Shown: one piece after another, positions 29,008 to 38,025 of the stretch
Layout of the letters: every line of letters begins with the position of its first letter
Numbering within the stretch: the first letter of the stretch is position 1
DNA from: Enterovirga aerilata
Lineage (GTDB): Bacteria; Pseudomonadota; Alphaproteobacteria; Rhizobiales; Beijerinckiaceae
Length of the DNA stretch: 64,000 nucleotides
Direction: 5' to 3'
Assembly: GCF_013044135.1 (NCBI RefSeq)
Contig: NZ_JABEPP010000001.1
Coordinates: 992,001 to 1,056,000, forward strand
The notes under the pieces: generated by a model
Database searches by the model: none
What the model was told of the DNA's origin: nothing
Seen by the model: only the letters and a program-made list of their open reading frames with translations
Program-made: the position numbers and the translations under genes

Positions 29008-30858
29008 ATGGCGGATGATCTCGCGGGTCCCAGGCAGCATCGCGAGGAGCTGCGCGCCGCCTTCCGCGAGTTCTTCAAGACGCCGGACGACAGCCTCTTC
29101 GAGCAGGTCGAGAAGGACCTGACCGTGCTGGCGCTCCGGGCCGGCGAGACGCTCGTGCGCGAGGACGAACGCTCGGAGGAGCTGTTCTTCGTGGTGAGCG
29201 GCCGCCTGCGCGCCACCCGCAGGCTCGGACAGCTGAAGCAGCTCCTGGGGGAGATCGTCCGCGGCGAGACTGTGGGCGAGCTCGCGCTCATCACGGGCGA
29301 GCCGCGATCGGCGACGGTCGTCGCGGTACGCGATTCGCTGGTCGCCCGGATGAGGCGCCCGACCTTCGAGCGGATCCTCGCCGGGGGGCCGGCGATCTCG
29401 ATGAGCGTGATGCGCACCATCATCGAGCGCTTCCGCCGCGAGGAGACCCGCCGCCGGGCCTCCGGACGGGTCACGATCTGCATCCTGCCGGTGACCGCCG
29501 TGAAGGACCTGCGCGGCTTCGCCAACGCGCTCACGGACGCGGTCGGCTCCTTCGGCGGCAGCGTGCGGCTGCTGACGGCGGAGGATTACGAGGCGCTGCC
29601 CGCGGCCGACCGGGCCGAGCAGGGCAATCCGCACGGCTCGCTCGCCAGGTGGTTCGACGCCGCGGAGGTGACGAGCGCGGCCCTGCTCATGCTCGCCGAC
29701 CGCGATGCGACAGATTGGACGCGCGCCTGCCTGCGCCGCGCGGACGAGATCCTCCTCTTGGCGGATGCGGAAGCGTCCGTGGAGGTGTCGGAGGTCGAGT
29801 CGCGCCTGCTCGACGACGGCAGCAGTGCGGTCAGACCCGTGCAGAGCCTCGTCCTGCTGCATGACGCGGTGAAGCGGAGCCCGCTCGGCACCCGCGCCTG
29901 GCTCGACCGCCGGGCGGTGGCCCGCCATATCCACATCCGCCCGGCGCTCGACCGCGACCTGAAGCGTCTTGCCCGTCTGGTGACGGGGCGGGCCGTGGGG
30001 CTCGTGCTCTCGGGCGGCGGGGCGCGCGGCTTCGCGCATGTCGGCGTCATGAACGCGCTCAGCGACGCCGGACTGGTGGTCGACGTCGTGGGCGGCGCCA
30101 GCATCGGGTCCGTCATGGGCGGCCTGCGGGCCATGGACCTGGTCGGGGAGGACCTGGTTCGTGCCGCGCGCCGCATCTTCGTGGAGCACGGCACGCCCAC
30201 GGGCGACTACAACCTCTTTCCCCTGATCTCGCTGGCCAAGGGCAAGCGGACGCGCCGCATCATCGAGGCGGCGGTCGCCGAGATCGCCGGGCGCGACATC
30301 GGCGTCGAAGATACCTGGATCACCTATTTCTGCGTCGCGGCGAACTATTCCACGGCATCCGAGGCGGTGCTGACGCATGGCTCCCTGTCGCGGAGCCTGC
30401 TTGCGAGCTTCGCCATCCCGGGCGCGCTCCCGCCGGTCGTGATCGACGGGCACCTCTATGTGGACGGCAGCACCGTCAACAACCTGCCGGTCGACGTGAT
30501 GCAGCGCTACGGCGTCTCGAAGGTGGTGGCCGTCGACCTCCAGACGGACCGGATCCGCAAGGTCGATTTCGACCGCATGCCGAACACCCTGTCGCTCCTC
30601 CTGGACAAGCTCAGGGGGCCTAGGCGCCACTACGACCTTCCGACCCTTCCCGAGATGTTGCTGAATGCCAGCGCGCTGCAATCCACCGGCCGCCAGCGCG
30701 AGATGCGGGCCAAGGCCGACCTCTGCGTGAGGCCGCGGCTGAACGGCGTCGGCCTTCTCGACTGGAACAGGTTCGACGAAGCGGTCCGGGGCGGCTACGA
30801 AACGGCGCGGGAGGACGTCGCGCTGCTCGATCCGCGCGAGCTGGTCGCCTATCGCTAG
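29008..30858 (+). CDS. Cyclic-nucleotide-binding domain/patatin-like phospholipase
   Basis: 616 residues. Residues about 20-130 are a CAP-family cyclic-nucleotide-binding domain with a phosphate cassette-like segment (GETVGELALITGEPRSATV, about residues 85-105). A linker domain (about 140-310) follows. The patatin domain begins at about residue 330 with the oxyanion loop GGGARGFAHVGV. The nucleophile elbow is GASIGS (Ser at about 363) and the catalytic Asp lies in DGS (about 487). This is the bacterial counterpart of neuropathy-target-esterase/RssA proteins, probably a membrane-associated lysophospholipase gated by a cyclic nucleotide. It is a single gene between unrelated operons. Confidence 0.93.
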   Translation: MADDLAGPRQHREELRAAFREFFKTPDDSLFEQVEKDLTVLALRAGETLVREDERSEELFFVVSGRLRATRRLGQLKQLLGEIVRGETVGELALITGEPRSATVVAVRDSLVARMRRPTFERILAGGPAISMSVMRTIIERFRREETRRRASGRVTICILPVTAVKDLRGFANALTDAVGSFGGSVRLLTAEDYEALPAADRAEQGNPHGSLARWFDAAEVTSAALLMLADRDATDWTRACLRRADEILLLADAEASVEVSEVESRLLDDGSSAVRPVQSLVLLHDAVKRSPLGTRAWLDRRAVARHIHIRPALDRDLKRLARLVTGRAVGLVLSGGGARGFAHVGVMNALSDAGLVVDVVGGASIGSVMGGLRAMDLVGEDLVRAARRIFVEHGTPTGDYNLFPLISLAKGKRTRRIIEAAVAEIAGRDIGVEDTWITYFCVAANYSTASEAVLTHGSLSRSLLASFAIPGALPPVVIDGHLYVDGSTVNNLPVDVMQRYGVSKVVAVDLQTDRIRKVDFDRMPNTLSLLLDKLRGPRRHYDLPTLPEMLLNASALQSTGRQREMRAKADLCVRPRLNGVGLLDWNRFDEAVRGGYETAREDVALLDPRELVAYR

Positions 30859-30907
30859 GAAGCCGCTCGGCCGGAAGGTCGAGGGTGGGAGTCGGAACAG
30901 GGCAGCG

Positions 30908-31732
30908 ATGTTGATGCAGACGCCTTCGTCGGGGAGTGCGGCCGTGAGGCTGGACGGGGTCGCGATCACCTTCCCGCTGAAGGGGGGTGCCGTCTACTGC
31001 GCCGTCGAGGGGATCGATCTCGCGGTCGGCCCCGGCGAGTTCGTCGCGATCGTCGGGCCGACCGGATGCGGAAAGTCCACTCTCCTCAACGCCTCGGCGG
31101 GCCTTCTCGCCCCGAGCGCCGGCCGCGTGGACGTCTTCGGCCAGCCGCTCTCCGGCCTGAACGGCCGCGCCGGATACCTCTTCCAGGCCGACGCGCTGAT
31201 GCCCTGGAAGAGCGCCCTCGACAACGTCGCGGTCGCGCTCGAGCCGAAGGGCGTGCCGCGCCGCGAGGCGCTGGACCAGGCGCGGGCCTGGCTCGGCCGC
31301 GTGGGCCTGAAGAGTTTCGTCGAATCCTATCCGCACATGCTCTCCGGAGGGCAGCGCAAGCGCGTGGCGCTCGCCCAGATGCTGATCCGGGATCCCGAGA
31401 TCCTTCTGATGGACGAGCCCTTCGGGCCGCTCGATGCGCAGACGCGCCAGCTCATGGGCAACCTGCTCCTCAAGCTCTGGGCGGCCGACCGGAAGGCGTG
31501 CCTCTTCGTGACGCACGACCTGGAGGAGGCGATCGCGCTGGCCGACCGCGTCGTCGTCATGTCGGCCGGTCCCGCCGCCCGGATCATCGGCGACTTTCCG
31601 GTCCCGCTGGCCCGCCCGCGCGACACCGCCGAGATCCGGCTCGATCCGGATTTCCACCGCATCCATAAGGAGATATGGGCCAGCCTTCGCACGGAAGTAC
31701 AGAAGGCCTACGGGGCCGAGGAGATCGCCTGA
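30908..31732 (+). CDS. ABC transporter ATPase, nitrate/sulfonate/taurine type
   Basis: 274 residues with Walker A GPTGCGKSTLL, Q-loop FQADALMPW, signature LSGGQRKRVALAQ, Walker B ILLMDEPFGPLD and the H-loop His in FVTHDLEEA. The LMPW Q-loop is typical of SsuB/TauB/NrtD importers of small organic molecules. Its stop overlaps the permease start by the shared A of TGATG (31730-31734), so the three genes to 33621 form an ABC import operon. The start ATG 30908 lacks a strong ribosome site; ATG 30914 is possible. Confidence 0.93.
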   Translation: MLMQTPSSGSAAVRLDGVAITFPLKGGAVYCAVEGIDLAVGPGEFVAIVGPTGCGKSTLLNASAGLLAPSAGRVDVFGQPLSGLNGRAGYLFQADALMPWKSALDNVAVALEPKGVPRREALDQARAWLGRVGLKSFVESYPHMLSGGQRKRVALAQMLIRDPEILLMDEPFGPLDAQTRQLMGNLLLKLWAADRKACLFVTHDLEEAIALADRVVVMSAGPAARIIGDFPVPLARPRDTAEIRLDPDFHRIHKEIWASLRTEVQKAYGAEEIA

Positions 31733-32517
31733 TGAACCGCGCCAAGCTCCTCGTCCTGCAGGTCCTCGTGGCCGTGGCGCTGCTGGTCGTCTGGCACGTC
31801 GTGACGGTCTATCCGATCGTCGGCCAGCCGAAGAACCTCCAGTTCTTCTTCTCGACGCCGCTCGACGTGCTCTCGCGCGTCTGGCGCGAGCTCTCGGGCG
31901 GCGAGATCTGGGGCCATCTCTGGATCACGCTGCAGGAGACGATCCTCGCCTTCGTGTTCGGGGCGGGCGGCGGCATCCTGGTCGGCTTCGTGTTCGCCCG
32001 GAACGACCTCCTGGCGGCGGTCTTCGACCCCTACATCAAGGCGGCTAACGCATTGCCGCGCGTGGTGCTCGCCCCTATTTTCGCGCTGTGGTTCGGCCTC
32101 GGCATCTGGTCGAAGGTGGCGCTCGGCTTCACGCTCGTCTTCTTCATCGTCTTCTTCAACGTGTACCAGGGCGTGCGCGAGGTCTCGCCCACCGTCCTGG
32201 CCAATGCCCGCATGCTCGGCATGAACGAGCGCCAGCTCCTGCGCCACGTCTACTGGCCGGCCGCGCTCACCTGGATGTTCTCCTCCCTCCACACCTCCGT
32301 CGGCTTCGCGCTCGTCGGCGCGGTGGTGGGCGAGTATCTCGGCTCCTCCGCCGGCCTGGGCTACAAGATCCACGAGGCCGAGAGCGTGTTCGACGTCACG
32401 GGCGTCTTCGCCGGCATGTTCATCCTGGCGATCTTCGTGATCCTGATCGACTCGCTCGTGACGGTGATCGAGAACCGGCTCCTCGCCTGGCGGCCGGGAC
32501 CTTCGGGGGCGCGGTAA
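31732..32517 (+). CDS. ABC transporter permease, nitrate/sulfonate/taurine type
   Basis: 261 residues and six predicted membrane helices. It carries the EAA coupling motif in the family form (GVREVSPTVLANARMLGMNERQLLRHVYWPAALTWMFSSL) and the family block ANALPRVVLAPIFALWFGLG. It starts at ATG 31732, overlapping the ATPase stop, and forms the membrane part of the importer with the ATPase and the binding protein that follows. The substrate class is inferred from the family only. Confidence 0.93.
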   Translation: MNRAKLLVLQVLVAVALLVVWHVVTVYPIVGQPKNLQFFFSTPLDVLSRVWRELSGGEIWGHLWITLQETILAFVFGAGGGILVGFVFARNDLLAAVFDPYIKAANALPRVVLAPIFALWFGLGIWSKVALGFTLVFFIVFFNVYQGVREVSPTVLANARMLGMNERQLLRHVYWPAALTWMFSSLHTSVGFALVGAVVGEYLGSSAGLGYKIHEAESVFDVTGVFAGMFILAIFVILIDSLVTVIENRLLAWRPGPSGAR

Positions 32518-32592
32518 GGATCGACGAAAGCGGCGATTGCGCCCTCGCGGCGCCTTGTGCGAGAGACGCCGCAAGACAATCGGAGGATCGCC

Positions 32593-33621
32593 ATGGAACG
32601 CCGTTCATTCCTTGTTGGCGCCAGTGCGCTGACGCTCGCGGGGAGCCTGTCGGAGCGCAGCTTCGCCCAGGGAGCGGGCGCGCCCGAGAAGGCCAAGGTC
32701 ACGCTCGGCGTCGGCGGCAAGCCACTCCTGTACTACCTCCCGCTGACGATCGCGGAGCGGCGCGGCTTCTTCAAGGAGGAAGGCCTCGATGTCGAGATCA
32801 ACGATTTCGGCGGCGGCGCGAAGTCGCTCCAGGCCCTGATCGGCGGCTCGGTCGACGTGGTCACCGGCGCCTATGAGCACACCATCCGCATGCAGGCGAA
32901 GGGTCAGGAGATCCAGGCCGTCTGCGAACTCGGCCGCTTCCCAGCCATCGTCATCGCCGTGAAGACGGAGAAGGCCGGCGAGATCAAGACGATCGCGGAT
33001 CTCAAGGGCAGGAAGGTCGGCGTGACGGCGCCGGGCTCCTCGACCGCGATCACGATGCAATACGCCCTGGTGAAAGCCGGGCTTAGGCCGAACGACGTTG
33101 CCTTCATCGGCGTGGGGGGCGGTGCCGGCGCCGTCGCGGCGATGCAGAAGGGCGAGATCGACGCCATCTCGCATCTGGACCCGGTCATCGCGAAGCTCGA
33201 GGGCGACGGCGCGATCAAGGTCCTCATCGATACCCGTACCGAGTCCGGCACGAAGGAGCTGTTCGGCGGCTCGAACCCGGCGGCCGTGGTCTATCTCAAG
33301 AAGGACTTCATCGCCGCGAACCCGAACACGACGCAGCGGCTCGTCAACGCGCATGTGAAGGCGCTGAAATGGCTCGCCTCGGCCACTCCCGAACAGGTCG
33401 CCGACACGGTGCCCGGCGAGTACCATCTCGGCGACAAGACCCTTTATCTCAGGGCCGTGAAGAATTCCCTCGAGAGCTATTCGCGCACCGGCATCATCCC
33501 GAAGGAAGGCCAGGAGAGCGTGCTCGACATGCTGCGCAAGCTCGATCCCGAGCTCGCCAGCGCCAAGATCGACCTCGCGGCGACCTTCACGGACCGTTTC
33601 GTGAAACAGGCCTCCGCCTGA
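32593..33621 (+). CDS. ABC transporter substrate-binding protein, SsuA/NMT1-like, probable Tat export
   Basis: 342 residues. The N-terminus MERRSFLVGASALTLAGS holds a twin-arginine motif (RRSFL) and a hydrophobic stretch, ending near FAQG, so Tat export is likely. The mature part follows the SsuA/THI5 pattern: LYYLPLTIAERRGFFKEEGLDVEI, GGSVDVVTGAYEHTI, DLKGRKVGVTAPGSST and a long C-terminal helix region. It delivers a small organic solute (sulfonate, amidine, aromatic acid or pyrimidine) to the adjacent ABC permease. The start ATG 32593 has CGGAGGAT upstream; a strong hairpin follows the gene. Confidence 0.92.
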   Translation: MERRSFLVGASALTLAGSLSERSFAQGAGAPEKAKVTLGVGGKPLLYYLPLTIAERRGFFKEEGLDVEINDFGGGAKSLQALIGGSVDVVTGAYEHTIRMQAKGQEIQAVCELGRFPAIVIAVKTEKAGEIKTIADLKGRKVGVTAPGSSTAITMQYALVKAGLRPNDVAFIGVGGGAGAVAAMQKGEIDAISHLDPVIAKLEGDGAIKVLIDTRTESGTKELFGGSNPAAVVYLKKDFIAANPNTTQRLVNAHVKALKWLASATPEQVADTVPGEYHLGDKTLYLRAVKNSLESYSRTGIIPKEGQESVLDMLRKLDPELASAKIDLAATFTDRFVKQASA

Positions 33622-33636
33622 CCGAAGTCGCATAGT

Positions 33637-33663
33637 CCCGGCGCAGCGCAGCCTTGCGCCGGG
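33637..33663 (+). terminator. Hairpin terminator after ABC import operon
   Basis: A perfect 9-bp stem, CCCGGCGCA (33637-33645) with TGCGCCGGG (33655-33663), and a 9-base loop, 16 bases after the stop of the binding-protein gene. It lacks a T-run. Confidence 0.65.
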
Positions 33664-33724
33664 CGCGTGCCGGCCGGCGCTCCCGGGCGTTTATGACGGG
33701 CGCCTGCCCGGAGACCGCCCGCCG

Positions 33725-34963
33725 ATGAGTGCCGACACCGCCAATGCGGAGCTGCTGCCGCCTGCCGCTCCCAGGGCGGTGCGGCAGCAGGACAGCCTCG
33801 CGCTCGGCGCCATCGCGGCGATCAGCCTCTCGCACTGCCTGAACGACCTCATCCAGTCGCTCGTCCCGGCGATCTACCCGATCCTGAAGGAGAGCTATGC
33901 GCTCGACTTCGCTCAGATCGGGCTGATCACGCTGACGTTCCAGTTCACGGCCTCGCTGCTGCAGCCGCTCGTCGGCATGTACTCCGACCGCAGGCCCCAG
34001 CCCTTCTCGCTCGCGGTCGGGATGGGCTTCACGCTCGCGGGGCTCGTTCTCCTCGCCTATGCGGGCAGCTTCTGGGCGATCCTGTTCGCCGCCGCGCTCA
34101 TCGGGACCGGCTCCGCCATATTCCATCCCGAGGCCTCGCGGATCGCCCGGGCGGCGTCCGGCGGCCGGCACGGACTGGCGCAGTCCGTGTTCCAGGTCGG
34201 CGGCAATTTCGGGCAGGCGGTCGGGCCCTTGCTCGCGGCCTTCATCGTCGTGCCGCGCGGCCAGGCGAGCGTCGTCTGGTTCTCGGCCGTGGCGCTTCTC
34301 GCCATCGCGATCCTGACCGCGGTCGGCCGATGGTATCGCCGCCACCTCGCCGCCGCGGCGTCCCGTCCGCGCCCGTCCGCGCCGCATCACGGGCTGTCCG
34401 GCCGCCGGGTCGCCTGGGCGATGGCGATCCTGGTCGCGCTCGTCTTCTCCAAGAATTTCTATTCGGCGAGCCTGACCTCCTACTACACGTTCTATCTCAT
34501 CCATCGCTTCGGCGTGCCGGTGCAGACGGCGCAGATCTATCTCTTCGTGTTCCTGGGCTCGGTCGCGCTGGGCACGATCCTCGGCGGACCGATCGGCGAC
34601 CGGATCGGCCGCAAGCTCGTGATCTGGGTGTCGATTCTCGGCGTCCTGCCCTTCGCGCTCGCACTGCCCTACGTCGACCTGACCTGGACCGTGATCCTGA
34701 CGATCCCCATCGGGTTCATCATGGCCTCCTCCTTCCCGGCGATCGTCGTCTTTGCGCAGGAACTCCTGCCGGGGCGGATCGGCGTCGTCTCGGGGCTGTT
34801 CTTCGGCCTGTCTTTCGGCATGGGCGGGCTCGGCGCGGCAGTCTTCGGCGAACTCGCCGACCGGACCTCGATCGAGTTCGTGTATCAGGTCAGCGCGCTT
34901 CTCCCGGCGATAGGCGTCGTCGCGATCCTGCTGCCGAACCTGCGTCGCCGGGGCGTCACCTGA
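33725..34963 (+). CDS. MFS transporter, fosmidomycin-resistance (Fsr) type
   Basis: 412 residues and 12 membrane helices in two halves joined by a basic loop (RWYRRHLAAAASRPRPS). The family marks LSHCLNDLIQSLVPAIYPILKE, MYSDRRPQPFSL, IFHPEASRIARAASGGRHGLAQSVFQVGGNFGQAVGPLLAA and GDRIGRK are present. Fsr-type proteins export fosmidomycin and other drugs by H+ antiport. The start ATG 33725 follows the hairpin of the previous operon. The 3' end overlaps the convergent DedA gene by 8 bp. Confidence 0.92.
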   Translation: MSADTANAELLPPAAPRAVRQQDSLALGAIAAISLSHCLNDLIQSLVPAIYPILKESYALDFAQIGLITLTFQFTASLLQPLVGMYSDRRPQPFSLAVGMGFTLAGLVLLAYAGSFWAILFAAALIGTGSAIFHPEASRIARAASGGRHGLAQSVFQVGGNFGQAVGPLLAAFIVVPRGQASVVWFSAVALLAIAILTAVGRWYRRHLAAAASRPRPSAPHHGLSGRRVAWAMAILVALVFSKNFYSASLTSYYTFYLIHRFGVPVQTAQIYLFVFLGSVALGTILGGPIGDRIGRKLVIWVSILGVLPFALALPYVDLTWTVILTIPIGFIMASSFPAIVVFAQELLPGRIGVVSGLFFGLSFGMGGLGAAVFGELADRTSIEFVYQVSALLPAIGVVAILLPNLRRRGVT

Positions 34964-35471
34964 GAAGGCTACCGACGGTGCCAGACGCGTAGAAGACGCC
35001 GAAGCTCCAGCCGAGCGAGCCGACGAGGTTCGCGATGTGGAAGGGCAGGGGGGACATCTTCACGATCCCGGCGACCAGCGGCGCGAGCGGGCGCACCTGC
35101 CCCCAGAAATGGGAGATCAGGATGCCGACGGCTCCCCAGCGCTCGAAGAAGTCGTGCGTCTTCCGGACGAGATCCGGGCGGCGGTTCAGGGGCCAGCGCT
35201 CGAGAATCGCAGGGCCGAGCCACAGCCCGAGCCAGTACGAGACCCAGTACCCTGCAACGCTGCCGATGGTGGCCGTGAGCGCGAGCGGGACGAGGCCGAT
35301 TCCCGCCGCTCCCGCCACCGCGCCGAGCGCCGTGAACAGCACCGTCGCGGGCGCGATGATCGACACGAAGGCCAGGCATTCGAGGAAGGCGATCACGAGG
35401 ATCATCGGCAGGAGGAGGCTCTGGTTCGCCTGCGCGAAATCCGTGACGGTCTTGACGAATTCCTCAAGCAT
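34956..35471 (-). CDS. DedA family membrane protein
   Basis: 171 residues with about four membrane helices. The family pattern is seen in IAFLECLAFVSIIAPATVLFTALGAVAG, GSVAGYWVSYWLGLWLG and HFWGQVRPLAPLVAGIVKMSPLPFHIANLVGSLGW, which corresponds to the conserved R..P..R....AG segment, though with only one of the usual arginines. DedA proteins are linked to undecaprenyl-phosphate or phospholipid recycling and membrane potential. The start ATG 35471 has GGAGAG upstream; a GTG at 35495 is in frame. It overlaps the MFS gene tail to tail. Confidence 0.88.
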   Translation of the reverse strand: MLEEFVKTVTDFAQANQSLLLPMILVIAFLECLAFVSIIAPATVLFTALGAVAGAAGIGLVPLALTATIGSVAGYWVSYWLGLWLGPAILERWPLNRRPDLVRKTHDFFERWGAVGILISHFWGQVRPLAPLVAGIVKMSPLPFHIANLVGSLGWSFGVFYASGTVGSLLR

Positions 35472-35539
35472 CCGGCCTAGCTCTCCGGCGGGCACCAGCC
35501 CCGCCTGCCCGCCATAGCCTCTTTTCGGCCGGAGCGCCC

Positions 35540-36388
35540 GTGAACATCCTGTCGATCCAGTCGCATGTCGCCTATGGCCATGTGGGCAACGCCTCGGCGA
35601 CCTTTCCCATGCAGCGGCTCGGGCACGAGGTCTGGCCGATCCACACCGTCCAGTTCTCCAACCACACCGGCTACGGGTCCTGGACCGGCCGCGTCTTCGA
35701 CGGGCAGGCCGTCGAGGAACTGGTGGACGGGATCGCGGCGCGCGGCGTGCTGCCCACCTGCGACGGCGTGCTCTCCGGCTATATGGGCTCGGCCGATATC
35801 GGCCAGGCGATCCTCGGCACGGTCGCCCGGGTGCGGGAGGCCAATCCGAAGGCGGTCTATTGTTGCGATCCGGTCATCGGCGATGTCGGCCGCGGAATCT
35901 TCGTGCGGCCCGGCATCCCGGAATTCATGCGCGACCACGCCGTCCCGGCCGCCGACCTCGTCACCCCGAACCAGTTCGAGCTCGAATACCTCACCGGGCG
36001 CGAGACGGGTACGGTCGCGGCCGCCAAGGCGGCCATCGCCACGCTGCAGGGGATCGGGCCGCGCGTCGTCCTGGTCACGTCCCTGCACACGGAGGAAACG
36101 CCGGCCGACGCGGTCGACCTCGCTGCCGGTGAAGCCGGGGACGTCTGGCGCGTCCGTACCCCGAGGCTCGGATTGTCGGTCAACGGTGCGGGCGACGCCA
36201 TCGCGGCTCTGTTCCTCGTTCACCACCTCGCGACGGGCTCTGCCCGGGTCGCGCTCGAGCGCGCGGCCTCCTCCGTCTACGGCCTGCTCAAACGGACGGC
36301 GGAGGCCGGTTCGCGCGAGATCCTGACCGTTGCGGCGCAGGACGAGTTCGTCTCGCCCAGCTGGACCTTCGCGGCGGAGCCGGTCTAA
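35540..36388 (+). CDS. pdxY: Pyridoxal kinase
   Basis: 282 residues, starting at GTG 35540. The enzyme phosphorylates pyridoxal to PLP in vitamin B6 salvage. Family marks are the N-terminal SIQSHVAYGHVGNASATFPMQ, the substrate-side VQFSNHTGYGSWTG, CDPVIGD, DLVTPNQFELEYLTG and the C-terminal anion-hole motif with catalytic Asp (VNGAGDAIAALF, where GAGD replaces the commoner GTGD). PdxY and PdxK are hard to tell apart from sequence; the length and the YGHVGN start favour PdxY. It leads a short plus-strand run with PhzF and NUDIX genes. Confidence 0.93.
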   Translation: MNILSIQSHVAYGHVGNASATFPMQRLGHEVWPIHTVQFSNHTGYGSWTGRVFDGQAVEELVDGIAARGVLPTCDGVLSGYMGSADIGQAILGTVARVREANPKAVYCCDPVIGDVGRGIFVRPGIPEFMRDHAVPAADLVTPNQFELEYLTGRETGTVAAAKAAIATLQGIGPRVVLVTSLHTEETPADAVDLAAGEAGDVWRVRTPRLGLSVNGAGDAIAALFLVHHLATGSARVALERAASSVYGLLKRTAEAGSREILTVAAQDEFVSPSWTFAAEPV

Positions 36389-36415
36389 GCCCGCCGCTCA
36401 CCTCCGAGGTCCTCC

Positions 36416-37318
36416 ATGCGCCGCCGCTTCGCCACGCTCGACGTGTTCACCACCCGCCGTTTCGCGGGCAACCCGCTGGCGGTCGTTCTCGACGCGGAGG
36501 GCCTCGACGGCGACGCCATGCAGACGATCGCCCGCGAGTTCAACCTGTCGGAGACGGTCTTCGTGCTGCCGCCCGAGGATGCGCGCCACAGGGCGAGGCT
36601 GCGCATCTTCACGCCCGGCCGCGAGCTGCCCTTCGCGGGCCACCCCACGGTGGGGACCGCCGTTCTGCTCGGTCTCGCCGGGCGGAACGGGGCCGACGCG
36701 CAGGCCTTCGGCCTGGAGGAGGGCGTCGGCGTGATCCCGTGCATCGTCGAACTGCGCGGCGAGGGGGCCGGCTATGCCCGCTTCCGCCTGCCGCGCCTGC
36801 CGGAGGTGATGGAAGGCGAGCCGGCGGTGGCGGATGCGGCCTGGGCGCTCGGGCTCGATCCGGAGGAGATCGGCTTCGCCCGGCACATGCCGAGCCGGCA
36901 TTCGGCGGGGAACCCGTTCGACTTCGTGCCGGTCGCGTCCCGCGCCGCCGTGGCCCGCGCCCGCCCGAACGGCGAGGCTTTCGCCAAGGCGCTCGGGGCG
37001 GACGGGCCGGGGGTCTATGTCTATACCCGCGAGACGGCCGAGGCCGGCCACCATTTCCACGCGCGCATGTTCGGCTCGCCCCGGACCGGCATCCCCGAAG
37101 ATCCGGCGACCGGTTCGGCGGCCGCGGCCTTCGCGGGCGTGCTCATGCAGTTCGAGCCGCTCGGCGAGGGCACCCATTCCGTCGTGATCGAGCAGGGCTA
37201 CGAGATGGGACGGCCGAGCCAGATCGATCTGCAGATCGTGATCGCGAGCGGCGCGCTCACCGCGGCGGAGATCGGTGGCGGCGCGGTGCTCGTCTCCGAG
37301 GGCGAGATCGAGGCGTGA
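36416..37318 (+). CDS. PhzF family isomerase/epimerase
   Basis: 300 residues. It has the two-fold repeated diaminopimelate-epimerase-like fold: LDVFTTRRFAGNPLAVV, the catalytic Glu in NLSETVFVLPP, PFAGHPTVGTAVLL in the first half and the counterpart GIPEDPATGSAAAAFAGVL in the second. PhzF enzymes isomerise metabolites with ring or enol chemistry; most bacterial members have unknown substrates. Its stop overlaps the start of the NUDIX gene (GTGA at 37315-37318), so the two are translationally coupled. Confidence 0.93.
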   Translation: MRRRFATLDVFTTRRFAGNPLAVVLDAEGLDGDAMQTIAREFNLSETVFVLPPEDARHRARLRIFTPGRELPFAGHPTVGTAVLLGLAGRNGADAQAFGLEEGVGVIPCIVELRGEGAGYARFRLPRLPEVMEGEPAVADAAWALGLDPEEIGFARHMPSRHSAGNPFDFVPVASRAAVARARPNGEAFAKALGADGPGVYVYTRETAEAGHHFHARMFGSPRTGIPEDPATGSAAAAFAGVLMQFEPLGEGTHSVVIEQGYEMGRPSQIDLQIVIASGALTAAEIGGGAVLVSEGEIEA

Positions 37319-38025
37319 GCGAGATATGTCGGGTCGCGCAGGTCGAGGCGCGGCTCGTGGAGCATCGCTGGGCCTGGGCGGAGCGGAACCGCGCCGCCAT
37401 CGCGGAGAACTGGGCGCGGCGGCGGGAGAGGACGCCCGCGATCTTCAACGGCCGCGTTCTCATGGTGGCCGGAACGGAGCGAAGCGGAGACAGGCTCCGG
37501 GCCGAGTTCTTCGCCGTCGACTATGCGGAGCTGATCGGCTGGATCGATGCGGGCCAGCCCGACCCGTCCGTCGCGAACGGCTTCGCCATGGGCGCGCTCC
37601 GGACGGCGGACGGAGCCTTCATCCTGGGACGCATGGCGGACCACACGGCCAATGCCGGCCGCCTCTATTTCCCCTGCGGCACGCCCGACCTCGCCGACGT
37701 GACCCCGTCAGGCGAGGTCGACCTCGCCGGGAGCCTCGTGCGCGAGATCGGGGAGGAGACGGGGCTGGGGACCGCGGAACTGGCCGTCGAGCCAGGCTGG
37801 ACGATCGTCCGGGCGGCCGGGCTTCTCGCCTTCATGCGCCTCGTCCGGATCGGGCTCCGGGCCGAGGAGGCGCGGGCGCGCATCCTCGTCCATCTCGCGG
37901 CGGATCCGAAGCCGGAACTCTCCGACATCCGCATCGTGCGCGCGCTCGCCGATCTCGGCGATGCGCCGGTGCCGCCGGTCGTCCCGGCCTTTCTGCGCGA
38001 CGCCTTCGGGCGCGATCAGCGATAG
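37315..38025 (+). CDS. NUDIX hydrolase with imperfect NUDIX box
   Basis: 236 residues, starting at GTG 37315 in the overlap with the phzF-like gene. The core ...VDLAGSLVREIGEETGLG keeps the metal-binding REIGEETGL half, but the preceding conserved Glu sits one residue off the canonical GX5EX7REUXEEXGU spacing. The N-terminal about 90 residues (RVAQVEARLVEHRWAWAERNRAAIAENWARR) are helical and specific to a subfamily of unknown substrate. It overlaps the convergent lipoprotein gene by 10 bp. Confidence 0.88.
   Translation: MSEICRVAQVEARLVEHRWAWAERNRAAIAENWARRRERTPAIFNGRVLMVAGTERSGDRLRAEFFAVDYAELIGWIDAGQPDPSVANGFAMGALRTADGAFILGRMADHTANAGRLYFPCGTPDLADVTPSGEVDLAGSLVREIGEETGLGTAELAVEPGWTIVRAAGLLAFMRLVRIGLRAEEARARILVHLAADPKPELSDIRIVRALADLGDAPVPPVVPAFLRDAFGRDQR

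Noticed and set aside
27199-30969. A 1256-codon minus-strand open frame over the SnoaL, FkbM and patatin genes
   Set aside because: It crosses four well-supported genes and reads as Arg/Ala/His-rich nonsense; codon bias shadow.
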